Shown here: positions 36,201 through 44,422 of the stretch, one piece after another
How positions within the stretch are numbered: the first letter of the stretch is position 1
Layout of the letters: the number at the start of each line of letters is the position of its first letter
NCBI GenBank assembly: GCA_002551355.1
Contig: NTHE01000040.1
Coordinates: 1-64,000 of the forward strand
Length of the DNA stretch: 64,000 nt
Source: Streptomyces sp. man185
GTDB taxonomy: Bacteria; Actinomycetota; Actinomycetes; Streptomycetales; Streptomycetaceae
Direction of reading: 5' to 3'
Made by a program: the position numbers and the translations under genes
Notes under the pieces: model-generated
The model's input: only the letters and a program-made list of their open reading frames with translations
Told to the model about the DNA's origin: nothing
Databases searched by the model: none

Positions 36201-38461
36201 CCCCGGCCACCGCCGACGCCCGTGAACCGGCCGCGGCACGAGCCCTGTTGGGCCACTGGCTCGGCCTGGCCGACAGTGTCGGCCAGGCCGGTCTCCGCAG
36301 CCGCCTGGTGCGGTGTGCCCTGCGCCTGTGCCCGGGACCCTGGTCCGGCGACGAGGTGGCGGTGCTCGCCCGGCACGCCAATACGGTGACCGACGCGTTC
36401 GACGCCGCCACCGGCGCGGGAGCGGCGGCCGGTTGGACCACGCCCGAGGGGGAGCCGGCCGAGCCGCAGACGGAGTCGGCGCCGTTCGCCGGGGAGCTGA
36501 TCGACATTCTGCACGCCGTCGCACCCCACCTGTCCGCCGTCCAGCGCTTCGCGGCCGTCGAGGCACTCCGCGCCCTGCCGCCCGCAGGCCCCGGCGGCTC
36601 ACCCCGGCCCGGGACGGCCGCCTCCACGCTCACGTTGCTCCGGCGGCTCGGCGCGGTGCTCGTCCGCCCCGATCTCGACCGGGCGCTGGCCGCCGCCCAC
36701 CTCGGCGCCGACCCCTGGCGAGCCGCGCCCGCCGTGCTCCGTGAGGCGTTCGGCGTACCCGCGGACGGGGTGGTGGCCGAGGAAGCGGCCCTGTGGCGGT
36801 CGGATCTGAGGGAGTCGGTACGGACGCCCGAAGCGCTGGCGGAGTTCCGGGAGCGTGGTGCCACCGCCGGGGCCGGAGCCTCGCGTGTTCCCGGTGCGGA
36901 GGGGGCCGGAGCTTCACGTGCCCCTGCTGCGGAAGGGATCGGCCGTACGCCCGCCGTGCCCGGGTCCAGGGACCTGCTCGTGGCCCTCGTCGAGGCGTAC
37001 CCGGGGGCCGCGCCCACGGTAAGGGCGCGACTCGTCGACTGGATGACCGAACTCCAGCCGCTCGACGCGCCCGAGTGGACCATCGCCGAGACCTGGGCGG
37101 CGAGCGCGGCTGCCGGGGCCCCGTCGCGTCCGGTGCGGGCGGACGATCTCGACCAGCCCCGATCGGCCGCCCAGCGGGCCCGACTGCTGGCCATGCTCGA
37201 CGCCGGGAGCCCGGAGCGCCGGACCGCCGCCGCGCTGGCGCTGCGGGGCTGGCCCGAGCCGGAGGCGTCTCGTGCCGTGCTGCGGGCGTATCTGCGCGGC
37301 CGGGTCGATGCGCTCCCCGAGGTCACTTCCCCGGATCTGCTCGTCCACCCGGAGGCGCACGGCCCGGAGGCGCCCCACCGGGAGGCGTCCGGCCGGGAGG
37401 CGCCCCACCGGGAAGCCTCCCACCTGGAGGCGCACGGCCCGCAGGTGCCCCGCCCGGAGTCGTCCCGCCCGGAGCCGTCCCGCCCGGAGGCGCGCCTCTC
37501 CGAGAGCTGTCGCCGGGAACTGATCGCTCCCGGGGTGCTGCCCGAGCGGGTGTTGCGCTGGGTGACTCAGCTGCCCGAGGACGACCTGCCCCCGCTCGTC
37601 CCGCTGATCCTCGGGTGGTGGGAACACGGTCCGCCCGCTGTGCACGAGGCCGCCCGCACCGCGCTGCACCGCGTTCCCGCCGACACCCTCGCCCACCTCC
37701 TGGCGCCCCGCATCGAAGCGGGCGAACTCGGGCTGCTCGACCTGCTGGCCGGTCTGCGCCTGCTCCGGATCCCCACGTTGACCAGGGCCGAGCGCCTCCT
37801 GCGTAGCGAAGGCCGCGAGGCCTTGGCGGACGCGCTCGTCCTTCTCGACGGCCCCTTGCGCACTCCCGGGGCCGTACACGAGGAGGCCGCCGCACTCGCC
37901 TCCCTGCGCACCCCGTCCCGGGCCGCGGCGGACCCGGCAGACCCCCCGTCGCTGCCCGAACTGCTCGGCCTCGCCCGCACGGGCACGCCCGGGCAGACCC
38001 GCGAGGTGCTCACCCGCCTCGTCGAGGAGCACGCGCCCCCGCCCGGCACCCGGCCGGACCCGCAACTGTGCGCACTGGTCGAGGAGTTGCTGCGTCACCC
38101 GGTTGCCGGGGTGCGCCTGCACGCACACCGGACCTCGCGCGCCCTGTTCGACCGGGACACCCACGCCCGGCTCACCGCGATCCTGCTGTCCGACCCGCTG
38201 CCGGACGTGGTGCGCATGGCGGTCCGCACGCTGGGCCGCGCCGCCTGGGAGCCCGCGCTGCCCGACCTCGTCCGGCTCCTCGACCACCGGAAGCCGGTGG
38301 TCCGGCGGGCCGCCCGGGACGCGCTCATCGGCTTCGGCGGGGCGGCCGTTGCGGTCCTGCGCCGGGCCGAGGCCCACGCCCGGCCCGACCGGCGGTCGCT
38401 CTACACCGACGCACTCGCCGAGATCGCGGGCGGAGGGGCTGTCGCGGGCGGAGGAGCTTGA
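33278..38461 (+). CDS. giant HEAT-repeat protein
   Basis: 1727 residues from a GTG at 33278. It is almost wholly made of leucine/alanine-rich helical pairs with the spacing of HEAT/armadillo repeats; the clearest copies lie near the C-terminus (PDLVRLLDHRKPVVRRAARDALIGFG-like segment around 1665-1690) and around 740-830. No enzymatic motif, signal peptide or membrane span is visible, so it is a cytoplasmic scaffold. Three low-complexity linkers interrupt it, at about 45-85, 490-530 and 1355-1410, the last with 30 bp DNA repeats. Biological role unknown. Confidence 0.85.
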   Translation: MTTRPDEQISDALDRADAGLLARRLDARTCPPDLLGRMVRHPAPRIRHLGLTLLAERTDTPAAPNTSHTSPTPDTPDVGGRGEDGAGHLALPARLLPDSPGESPEESLLLAGLHARLGARSPRHRLPDWRAAPLPARVRIAWLRTELLGDPTVLRTEPAGELLYRAVRESDAAQAHRPDHLVAELVGTGDPVLQTEALRLARAGLHAGLLAPAFTRGLLVRLLDAPDHGVVTGALRELAEPWAAVAPVAPSLLTRSAGTRGGGGADRGAPAALAAAALVAGARHGHHTVLWSTAEDPSGAPELRRRAVELLGERAERTDVGRLVALAATDPLLLAGPVLTCLRGLHRRGHFPADRDAGPLLDLALADRTLPAEDLATVLYTCRRPLFDALTDAPPTAPDWPRRLELLIALERQGAADVPIGEAVAELLPAARAPRPFLAAIRVLRPPKAEEAVLALLPTAPAAALDALEAIGGDRTRSTLARAFGLDGPADGPAPAPDSPYAATGGSCPAGDGPDPAPGGPPRPPVAPELRPVRDRALALLWHLTRDPGQRRVLLARLDPQHLPHDVEADLGAPDERELALLRARIDVDAPVAALRRIAEYAGTGTLPLVSDLLLRIVRDLAAPRGPDAGPPRPGPDTPYPDLAPVGRARPDGEPELPPEALEAVRALGSRLRKRRWIRPVCLLDAPDDTGAGHAFLTATLLGLLERPGLTGGEQAVLLKALLQVPATASTRARVHRLLRVRDPRVRKHVIALLAHDTSGEDARALSATLVPLTSDPDIRTVRAALLALGAARARWAGEAVAACLHHPNMNIRKTAAAALLHTGAPASVPHLLRVLGRDDNPGLRTALTRALRAVVGDAYVATLLAAAEAAGDEHARRLQLSALDREVTARAVLALDAGASPAVPALLALVADGGVRLAVGSVADLAEPLARHGVPMPPNAPGGAPAGADPDVAALLRAGWDPALALRIARRPAPPATADAREPAAARALLGHWLGLADSVGQAGLRSRLVRCALRLCPGPWSGDEVAVLARHANTVTDAFDAATGAGAAAGWTTPEGEPAEPQTESAPFAGELIDILHAVAPHLSAVQRFAAVEALRALPPAGPGGSPRPGTAASTLTLLRRLGAVLVRPDLDRALAAAHLGADPWRAAPAVLREAFGVPADGVVAEEAALWRSDLRESVRTPEALAEFRERGATAGAGASRVPGAEGAGASRAPAAEGIGRTPAVPGSRDLLVALVEAYPGAAPTVRARLVDWMTELQPLDAPEWTIAETWAASAAAGAPSRPVRADDLDQPRSAAQRARLLAMLDAGSPERRTAAALALRGWPEPEASRAVLRAYLRGRVDALPEVTSPDLLVHPEAHGPEAPHREASGREAPHREASHLEAHGPQVPRPESSRPEPSRPEARLSESCRRELIAPGVLPERVLRWVTQLPEDDLPPLVPLILGWWEHGPPAVHEAARTALHRVPADTLAHLLAPRIEAGELGLLDLLAGLRLLRIPTLTRAERLLRSEGREALADALVLLDGPLRTPGAVHEEAAALASLRTPSRAAADPADPPSLPELLGLARTGTPGQTREVLTRLVEEHAPPPGTRPDPQLCALVEELLRHPVAGVRLHAHRTSRALFDRDTHARLTAILLSDPLPDVVRMAVRTLGRAAWEPALPDLVRLLDHRKPVVRRAARDALIGFGGAAVAVLRRAEAHARPDRRSLYTDALAEIAGGGAVAGGGA

Positions 38462-38487
38462 GAGGGCCGCACTCCGCTCGGCGCGCG

Positions 38488-39051
38488 TCAGTCGCCGCCG
38501 CCCCGGTCCGCCGCCGCGGCGACCTGGTGCAGCGTCCGTCCCGTACGGGCGGACCGGGCGTGGTAAGGGTCGGGCGAACCGGGCCTGCCGCGTACGGCGA
38601 GGCGGTCGTTGGCCTTGATCAGCAGCCACGCCTCATGGCCGCCGCTGTCCGGCTCGTCGCCCTTCTTGATGCGGGTGAGCGCGAACTCGCCGTGCAGCTT
38701 CGCCCCGTACAGCCAGAACGTCGCGTGGCCCATTTCCAGGGACTCGGCGAAGGGGACGGAGTCGCCCTGCCCGTCGTGCCCGAGCGGTCGGTAGGTGCCC
38801 TGGTCCCAGACGATGACCGTGCCGCTGCCGGACTCGCCCCGGGGGATGACCCCTTCGAACTCGCGGTACTCCAGAGCGTGATCCTCCGTCGGCACGGCGA
38901 GCCGGCGATCGCTGGGGTTCTCCGAAGGACCACGGGGCACCGCCCACGACTTCAGTACGCCGTCGACCTCCAGCCGGAAGTCGAAGTGCAGCCGTCGCGC
39001 GTCATGGATCTGCACGACGAAGTGGGGCCGCGGTGTGCCGTCGTTCTCCAC
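38488..39051 (-). CDS. stand-alone LigD-type 3'-phosphoesterase (PE) domain protein
   Basis: 187 residues from a GTG with AAGGGAG upstream; longer readings lack a ribosome site. The PE fingerprint HFVVQIHDARRLHFDFRLE places the manganese/catalytic residues at H16, H22, D24 and R26, and H58 follows in TEDHALEY; GESGSGTVIVWD is also conserved. In LigD this domain trims 3' ends during non-homologous end joining. Here it is alone, without polymerase or ligase domains, as in a known group of actinobacterial and archaeal proteins. Confidence 0.9.
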   Translation of the reverse strand: MENDGTPRPHFVVQIHDARRLHFDFRLEVDGVLKSWAVPRGPSENPSDRRLAVPTEDHALEYREFEGVIPRGESGSGTVIVWDQGTYRPLGHDGQGDSVPFAESLEMGHATFWLYGAKLHGEFALTRIKKGDEPDSGGHEAWLLIKANDRLAVRGRPGSPDPYHARSARTGRTLHQVAAAADRGGGD

Positions 39052-39304
39052 GTCGTGCTCCCTTCGCCCGATCCGTACCTCCACTCTGCCGCCGCCCGGA
39101 GGGAACCGCACGATGGACCCGCTGCCTTCATGCGCATATGCCTCTGGGGCATGCCGTTCGCTCTCCGGTCTGGACCAGGTTATTGACGGCTCCTGCGGCA
39201 CTCCCTTAAATCAAGAATTGAAATATGCGCCCGAGGCGATCGCCCCAACCGTTCACCTCTCGGCGTTGACCTGTCATGCGCATGTCCCCCCATGAAGTGA
39301 TGTG

Positions 39305-40213
39305 ATGACCGTGCACCCCAAGCACTCCACGGCGCGCAGCGTCACCCGGCGCCGTCGCGTCGCCCTCTACGCGGCCTCGCTGCTCTGCTGTTCCGCCATC
39401 CTCACCGCACTCCCCGGCGGAGCGTCCGCCGCCCCCGCCGCCGACTCCCCGGCCGCCGGACCGGGCACCCGGGCCGTCGCCTTCGAGGACCAGTTCGACG
39501 GTCCGGCCGGCGCCGCCGTGGACGGCGGCAAGTGGCAGACCGAGACCGGCGACAACGTCAACAACCACGAGCGGCAGTACTACACGTCGGGCAACGACAA
39601 CGCCGCACTCGACGGCCAGGGCAACCTCGTGATCACCGCCCGCAAGGAGAACCCGGGCAACTACCAGTGCTGGTACGGGGCGTGCGAGTACACCTCGTCC
39701 CGACTCAACACCTCCGGCAAGTTCGCCGCCGCCTACGGTCACGTCGAGGCCCGCATCAAGATCCCGCGCGGCCAGGGCATCTGGCCCGCGTTCTGGATGC
39801 TGGGCGACGACTTCGGCAACGTCGGCTGGCCGAACAGCGGCGAGATCGACATCATGGAGAACGTCGGCTTCGAGCCCGGCACGGTCCACGGCACCCTGCA
39901 CGGCCCCGGGTACTCCGGCGCGGGCGGCATCGGCGCCGCGTACACCCTGCCGAACGGCCAGACGTTCGCCGACGACTTCCACACCTTCGCCGTCGACTGG
40001 GCGCCCGACTCCATCACCTGGTCCGTCGACGGCAACGTCTTCCAGCGGCGCACCCCGGCCGACGTGGGCGGCAACCAGTGGGTGTTCAACAAGCCCTTCT
40101 TCCTCATCCTGAACCTCGCGGTCGGCGGCTACTGGCCCGGCGACCCCGACGGCTCCACCCAGTTCCCGCAGCAGATGGTCATCGACTACGTCCGTGTGAC
40201 GACAGGCGACTGA
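39305..40213 (+). CDS. secreted GH16 endo-1,3-beta-glucanase
   Basis: 302 residues. A Sec/TAT-type signal with several arginines ends near ASA-AP (about residue 43). The GH16 active site is E180-I-D182-I-M-E185 in SGEIDIMENVG, and WPAFWML sits just before it. It hydrolyses beta-1,3-glucans (laminarin, fungal walls) outside the cell. No carbohydrate-binding module is attached. The start could also be the GTG at 39302. A hairpin terminator and a 14 bp repeat follow the gene. Confidence 0.93.
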   Translation: MTVHPKHSTARSVTRRRRVALYAASLLCCSAILTALPGGASAAPAADSPAAGPGTRAVAFEDQFDGPAGAAVDGGKWQTETGDNVNNHERQYYTSGNDNAALDGQGNLVITARKENPGNYQCWYGACEYTSSRLNTSGKFAAAYGHVEARIKIPRGQGIWPAFWMLGDDFGNVGWPNSGEIDIMENVGFEPGTVHGTLHGPGYSGAGGIGAAYTLPNGQTFADDFHTFAVDWAPDSITWSVDGNVFQRRTPADVGGNQWVFNKPFFLILNLAVGGYWPGDPDGSTQFPQQMVIDYVRVTTGD

Positions 40214-40268
40214 CCGACGGCTGCGGACCGACGGCTGCGGACCGGCGGCCGCGGTCCGGCGGCTCCGA
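40213..40268. repeat. 14 bp tandem repeat (about 4 copies)
   Basis: ACCGACGGCTGCGG at 40213-40226 and 40227-40240, a third copy with two changes at 40241-40254 and a weaker fourth. It begins 1 base inside the glucanase stop region. Confidence 0.7.
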
Positions 40269-40271
40269 AAC

Positions 40272-40307
40272 GTGGACGGCGGCAGAGGTGCTCCTGCCGC
40301 CGTCCAC
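40272..40307. terminator. hairpin terminator after the glucanase
   Basis: Perfect 14 bp arms (GTGGACGGCGGCAG and complement) with an 8 base loop, between the glucanase and aldo/keto reductase genes. Confidence 0.8.
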
Positions 40308-40342
40308 CTCGCCCGCCCCCGCCGAGCGAGAAGCGGAATAGC

Positions 40343-41335
40343 ATGATCCTCATGGAACAGCGCACACTGGGCAGGACCGGCCGTGACGTCTCGGTCGTCG
40401 GACAGGGCACCTGGCAACTCGGCGGTGACTGGGGCGAGGTCGCGGAGGACGACGCGTTCGGCGTCCTCGACGCGGCCGTCGAGTCCGGCGTCACCTTCTT
40501 CGACACCGCGGACGTGTACGGGGACGGCCGCAGCGAACAGCTCATCGGCCGCTACCTCAAGAACCGCCCCGACGCGGACGTCTTCGTCGCCACCAAGATG
40601 GGTCGCCGCGCCGACCAGGTGCCGGAGAACTACGTCCTGGACAACTTCCGTACCTGGAACGACCGTTCCCGGGCCAACCTCGGCACCGACACGCTCGACC
40701 TCGTGCAACTGCACTGCCCGCCCAGCAGCGTCTACTCCTCCGACGCCGTCTACGACGCCCTGGACACCCTGGTCGCCGAGCAGCGGATCGCCGCCTGTGC
40801 GGTGAGCGTCGAGACCTGCGCCGAGGCGCTGACCGCCATCGCGCGCCCCGGCGTCGCGAGCGTGCAGATCATCCTCAACCCGTTCCGCCTCAAGCCGCTC
40901 GACGAGGTCCTCCCGGCGGCCGTCGCCGCGGGCGTCGGCATCATCGCCCGGGTCCCGCTCGCCTCCGGACTGCTCTCCGGCAAGTACACGAAGGACACCG
41001 TCTTCGGCCCCGAGGACCACCGGACGTACAACCGGCACGGTGAGGCGTTCGACCAGGGCGAGACGTTCTCCGGCATCGATTACGCCACCGGCGTCGCCGC
41101 GGCGGCCGAGTTCGCCGAACTGGCCCCCGAGGGCGCCACCCCCGCACAGACCGCGCTGCGCTGGATCATCCAGCAGCCGGGCGTGACCAGCGTGATCCCC
41201 GGCGCACGCTCGGTGGAACAGGCCCGCGCCAATGCTGCTGCCGCCGCCCTGCCGCCGTTGCCGCAGAGCACGCTGGACGCCGTGCGGGAGCTGTACGACC
41301 GGTCGATCCGTGCGGAGGTCCACGACCGCTGGTGA
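40343..41335 (+). CDS. aldo/keto reductase
   Basis: 330 residues of the AKR TIM barrel. D54 and Y59 (FFDTADVYGDGRSE), K in VATKMG and the QLHCPPSSV strand place it in the YhdN/general stress AKR group. NADP-binding features appear late (SVIPGARSVEQARAN). It reduces small aldehydes or ketones. It is monocistronic, convergent with the kinase gene 24 bp downstream. The substrate is not readable. Confidence 0.92.
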   Translation: MILMEQRTLGRTGRDVSVVGQGTWQLGGDWGEVAEDDAFGVLDAAVESGVTFFDTADVYGDGRSEQLIGRYLKNRPDADVFVATKMGRRADQVPENYVLDNFRTWNDRSRANLGTDTLDLVQLHCPPSSVYSSDAVYDALDTLVAEQRIAACAVSVETCAEALTAIARPGVASVQIILNPFRLKPLDEVLPAAVAAGVGIIARVPLASGLLSGKYTKDTVFGPEDHRTYNRHGEAFDQGETFSGIDYATGVAAAAEFAELAPEGATPAQTALRWIIQQPGVTSVIPGARSVEQARANAAAAALPPLPQSTLDAVRELYDRSIRAEVHDRW

Positions 41336-41359
41336 CGGCGGGCGCGAGGCGGCCGGGAC

Positions 41360-42703
41360 TCAGTCGTCCCGCTCGTCCTGCCCGCCCCGGTCCCCATCCC
41401 CGTCATCCCGGCCCTGCCCCTGGCCCTGGTCGCGCTGTCCCTTGTTCTGGCCCTGGTTCCGGTTCTCGCCCTGCTGATCCCCGTCCCGCTGTTGCCCGCC
41501 CTGCTGATCCCCGCCCGGCTGTGGATCTCCCGGCTGTTGACCGCCGTCGCCGGCGTCCTGCGAGGGCACCGAGGACGGGCTCTGATCCGGCGTGCCGGCG
41601 GAGCTGGAGTCCGGGGAGAACAGGATCATCCCCAGATACACGGCGGCCAGGAACGTCGCCGTGCCCGCGATGGCGCTGGCCACCCTGGGGCGTCGTCGGA
41701 TCGCCTCACGGGTGGTGCGACGGCGGGCCGGAGCCGAGCGGGTCGGCGCCTGCCGTCTTCGCCCCGTCGGCCCAGGGAGCCGGTACGTCGTCGGGCCGAC
41801 CGGCGCGGGCGGTGCGGCGGGTGAGGGCTTCGGGGCCATGGGGGCGGACGCCCGGTGGGACGTAGGCGCCTGCAGGGGGAGGGGCTCCGGCCGGCCGCGC
41901 CAGGCGTCGGTGCGGAACCAGTCGGACACCTGCTGCGCGGTGGGGCGCTCCTCCGGCTGTTTGGCCAGCAGCCCGAGCAGATACGAGTCGAAGGCGGCGG
42001 AGATCTCCACACCGCGCTGCCGCAGCGGGACCGGCGGGGTGTCGACATGCTGGTACAGCGTCGCGGTCGCCGTGTCCGAGCGGAACGGGGGCTGCCCGAG
42101 CAGCAGTTGATAGACGACGCAGCCCAGGGAGTACATGTCGGACGCGGAGTCGGCGGTGCGCCCCAGCGCGCGCTCGGGGGCCAGGTAGAGGCTCGTCCCG
42201 ACGATGTGCCCTGCCGTCGTCAGCGCGGTCGAGGGATCGTCGACGAACTGGGCGATCCCGAAGTCGCCGATCTTCACCGAGCCGTCCGCGTCCAGCATCA
42301 GGTTGCCCGGCTTGATGTCGCGGTGGACGATGCCCTGGCGGTGCGCGGCGGCCAGCCCGGCGGCCGCCTGGCCCGCGATCAGGGCGACCTGTTCGGGATG
42401 GACGCGCTCCTGGGCGGCCAGGAGATCTCCGAGGCTCTGCCCCTCGACCAGCTCCATCACGAGGAAGAACCGGTCCTCCCACGCCCCGAAGTCGAACACC
42501 GCCACCAGATGCGGGTGGCTCAACCGGGCGGCGGTCTGGGCCTCCAGCCGGAAGCGGGCGGTCGACGAGGCGTCCGCCTGGTCCCCCAGCAGCAGCTTCA
42601 CGGCCACGGCGCGCCCCAGCACCTCGTCCGTGGCGCGCCACACCTCGCCCATGCCGCCACGACCGATGGGGGATACCAATCGGTACCGACCAGCTACCAG
42701 CAC
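41360..42703 (-). CDS. PknB-type Ser/Thr protein kinase with a Gln/Asp/Gly-rich exterior
   Basis: 447 residues from a GTG. Hanks-type kinase: GRGGMGEVW (14-22), K36, E54, HRDIKPGN with D129, DFG at 147-149 and APE at 176-178. A basic/proline linker (about 265-340) is followed by one span (about 341-362) and an extracellular 85-residue tail very rich in Gln, Gly, Asp and Asn. No PASTA repeats, so the extracellular part is probably not a peptidoglycan sensor. It is orphan, facing the aldo/keto reductase gene. Confidence 0.93.
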   Translation of the reverse strand: MLVAGRYRLVSPIGRGGMGEVWRATDEVLGRAVAVKLLLGDQADASSTARFRLEAQTAARLSHPHLVAVFDFGAWEDRFFLVMELVEGQSLGDLLAAQERVHPEQVALIAGQAAAGLAAAHRQGIVHRDIKPGNLMLDADGSVKIGDFGIAQFVDDPSTALTTAGHIVGTSLYLAPERALGRTADSASDMYSLGCVVYQLLLGQPPFRSDTATATLYQHVDTPPVPLRQRGVEISAAFDSYLLGLLAKQPEERPTAQQVSDWFRTDAWRGRPEPLPLQAPTSHRASAPMAPKPSPAAPPAPVGPTTYRLPGPTGRRRQAPTRSAPARRRTTREAIRRRPRVASAIAGTATFLAAVYLGMILFSPDSSSAGTPDQSPSSVPSQDAGDGGQQPGDPQPGGDQQGGQQRDGDQQGENRNQGQNKGQRDQGQGQGRDDGDGDRGGQDERDD

Positions 42704-42975
42704 CTGTGCACCTATCTCGAATTGTGGCCCGCTCCGGCTGTCGGACCCCCCGCGGCCCCCGGTCTCCGGCGGAGTCCTGGGAGTGCGGCGAACGACATGA
42801 TCAGGATATCGGTCCGGCGGAGCCCGGATGCCCCGAAGGCCCCTTCACCAAGCTCGCCTGACGGCCCGGCACACATCCCGGCCCGCTTTCCGAACCGGAG
42901 CCCGGCCCGCCTCGCGAACCGGAGCGCCCACCGCCCCCGGGGCAGCCGAACCGCCGTCGGCCGCCTGCCTCCGGG

Positions 42976-43668
42976 TCAGCCGAACAGCCGGCGGTACGCG
43001 GCCTCGGCCGTGAACGCGGACTGCCCGCTCTCGAACAGCAGGTCGGCGGCCTTGAACGCCGGGTCGGACGCGGTTTCCGCCAGGTAGGGGACGGCTATGC
43101 AGCGCATGCCCGCCGCGTGCGCGGCAGCCGCTCCGGCCGGGGCGTCCTCCAGCACCACGCAGTCCGCCGGCTCCGCCCCCAGCCGCCGGGCCGTCTCCAG
43201 GAACACGTCCGGCTCGGGCTTGCCGTGCGGGACCTCGTCGGCGGAGACGTACAGCGGGATGCGGGCGTCGAGCCCGGTGACCGCGAGCACCGCCTCGATC
43301 GCGGCCCGGGACGAACCGGAGGCCACCGCCATCGGCACCCCGGCCGCGTGCAGGCGCTCCACGAGCACCCGCATCTGCGGGAAGACCTCCGTCGACGCCC
43401 CGGCGAGCTCCAGATACAGGGCGTTCTTCCCGGCGAGCAGTTCCTCGAGCGGGGCGTCGATCCCGTACTCCGCGCGCAGGACGGTCAGCGTCTCCAGGGT
43501 GCTGATGCCGATGAACCGGGCGTGGACCTCCCAGCCGAAGTCCCGCACCCCGTACCGGGCGAGCAGTCGGCGCCCCGCCTCGTAGTAGTTCGGCTCACTG
43601 TCCACCAGCGTCCCGTCGAGGTCGAAGATCACGTGGAGGCCGGACGCGGTCACGGGGTGGGAGGTCAT
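42976..43668 (-). CDS. HAD-superfamily phosphatase (IA type)
   Basis: 230 residues; ATG 43668. Motif I FDLDGTLVDS with D16 and D18, motif II VASGSSRA, motif III K in HGKPEPDVFLE, and DAPAGAAAAHAAGM form the active site. The cap is of the beta-phosphoglucomutase/phosphoglycolate phosphatase class. It follows the Lrp-type regulator by 37 bp on the same strand. A sugar-phosphate substrate is likely; the exact one is unknown. Confidence 0.9.
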   Translation of the reverse strand: MTSHPVTASGLHVIFDLDGTLVDSEPNYYEAGRRLLARYGVRDFGWEVHARFIGISTLETLTVLRAEYGIDAPLEELLAGKNALYLELAGASTEVFPQMRVLVERLHAAGVPMAVASGSSRAAIEAVLAVTGLDARIPLYVSADEVPHGKPEPDVFLETARRLGAEPADCVVLEDAPAGAAAAHAAGMRCIAVPYLAETASDPAFKAADLLFESGQSAFTAEAAYRRLFG

Positions 43669-43705
43669 CGCTCCAGCATGCCGCAGCCCGGACCGGCGGG
43701 TCCGG

Positions 43706-44215
43706 TCACCTCTGACCGGTCCCGGGACCCGGCCGGTCCCGGTCGCCCGCGGCGCGCCCCACGGCCTCCACCAGCGGCAGCACCCGGTGCGCCACCCGCT
43801 CGCGCAGCGCCACATCGGTCCGCGTCCTGACGACCCCCGGCAGCTGGATCAGCCGCTGGATCACGTCCTCCAGGTGCCCGTTGTCCCGGGCGACCACACG
43901 GGTCAGCAGATCGCCGCCGCCCGTCGTCGAGAACGCCTCGATGATCTCGGGCACGGCCGCCAGGGCGCCGCCCACCTCCACCAGATGCCCCTGGGTGACC
44001 TCCAGGTGGACGAAGGCGAGCACGGGATGACCGAGTGCGGCGGGGGAGAGGGCCGGACCGGTGCCGGTGATCACACCGTCGCGCTCCAGCCGGTCGAGCC
44101 GGGCCTGCAACGTGCCGCGGGCCACGCCGAGGATGCGCGCGTACTCGCGGACGCTGGTGCGCGGCTGCTCGATCAGCAGGCGCAGGATCCGGGTGTCGAG
44201 AGCGTCCACCGCCAT
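43706..44215 (-). CDS. Lrp/AsnC family transcriptional regulator
   Basis: 169 residues. Residues 4-60 form the AsnC helix-turn-helix (LDTRILRLLIEQPRTSVREY then GVARGTLQARLDRLERDG), and the rest a RAM ligand domain with GGGDLLTRVVARD. It is divergent from the FUSC transporter gene. Its close relatives in Streptomyces sit, as I recall, beside 4-hydroxyphenylpyruvate dioxygenase, which is not present here. Probable targets are itself and the FUSC gene. Confidence 0.92.
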   Translation of the reverse strand: MAVDALDTRILRLLIEQPRTSVREYARILGVARGTLQARLDRLERDGVITGTGPALSPAALGHPVLAFVHLEVTQGHLVEVGGALAAVPEIIEAFSTTGGGDLLTRVVARDNGHLEDVIQRLIQLPGVVRTRTDVALRERVAHRVLPLVEAVGRAAGDRDRPGPGTGQR

Positions 44216-44240
44216 GATCCGCGGATCTCCTTCCGGGTCG

Positions 44241-44295
44241 CTGGTCCGTTGGCATGCTGATGGCCGAGCTTTCGGCCACTGCACTGGTCCATTGG
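44241..44295. promoter_or_regulatory. direct repeats CTGGTCC-R-TTGG in the Lrp/FUSC promoter region
   Basis: CTGGTCCGTTGG at 44241-44252 and CTGGTCCATTGG at 44284-44295, 43 bp (four helical turns) apart, with the dyad GGCCGA-N4-TCGGCC (44262-44277) between. Spacing of that kind suits Lrp-family octamers. Confidence 0.45.
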
Positions 44296-44357
44296 TACAG
44301 CATATTCCTCCTGGTTTGATCCACGGGCCCGATAGATGCTGCAATGGTGATGTCGAT

Positions 44358-44386
44358 GGCGCTGCGGACTTCCGCGGCGCCTTTTT
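44358..44386 (+). terminator. intrinsic terminator/attenuator in the leader of the FUSC gene
   Basis: GGCGCTGCGG/CCGCGGCGCC stem (10 bp, one U-G pair), 4 base loop, then TTTTT. A U-tract terminator is rare in Streptomyces and this one ends 16-37 bases before the FUSC start, so it may be an attenuator. Confidence 0.6.
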
Positions 44387-44422
44387 CATGCGAGTCCCGC
44401 GGTGACGCAGAAGGGGGGGAGT

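Noticed and set aside
39052..39201. Longer N-terminus for the LigD-type phosphoesterase
   Set aside because: The extra 50 residues have no ribosome-binding site and no homology-like pattern; the GTG at 39051 has AAGGGAG.
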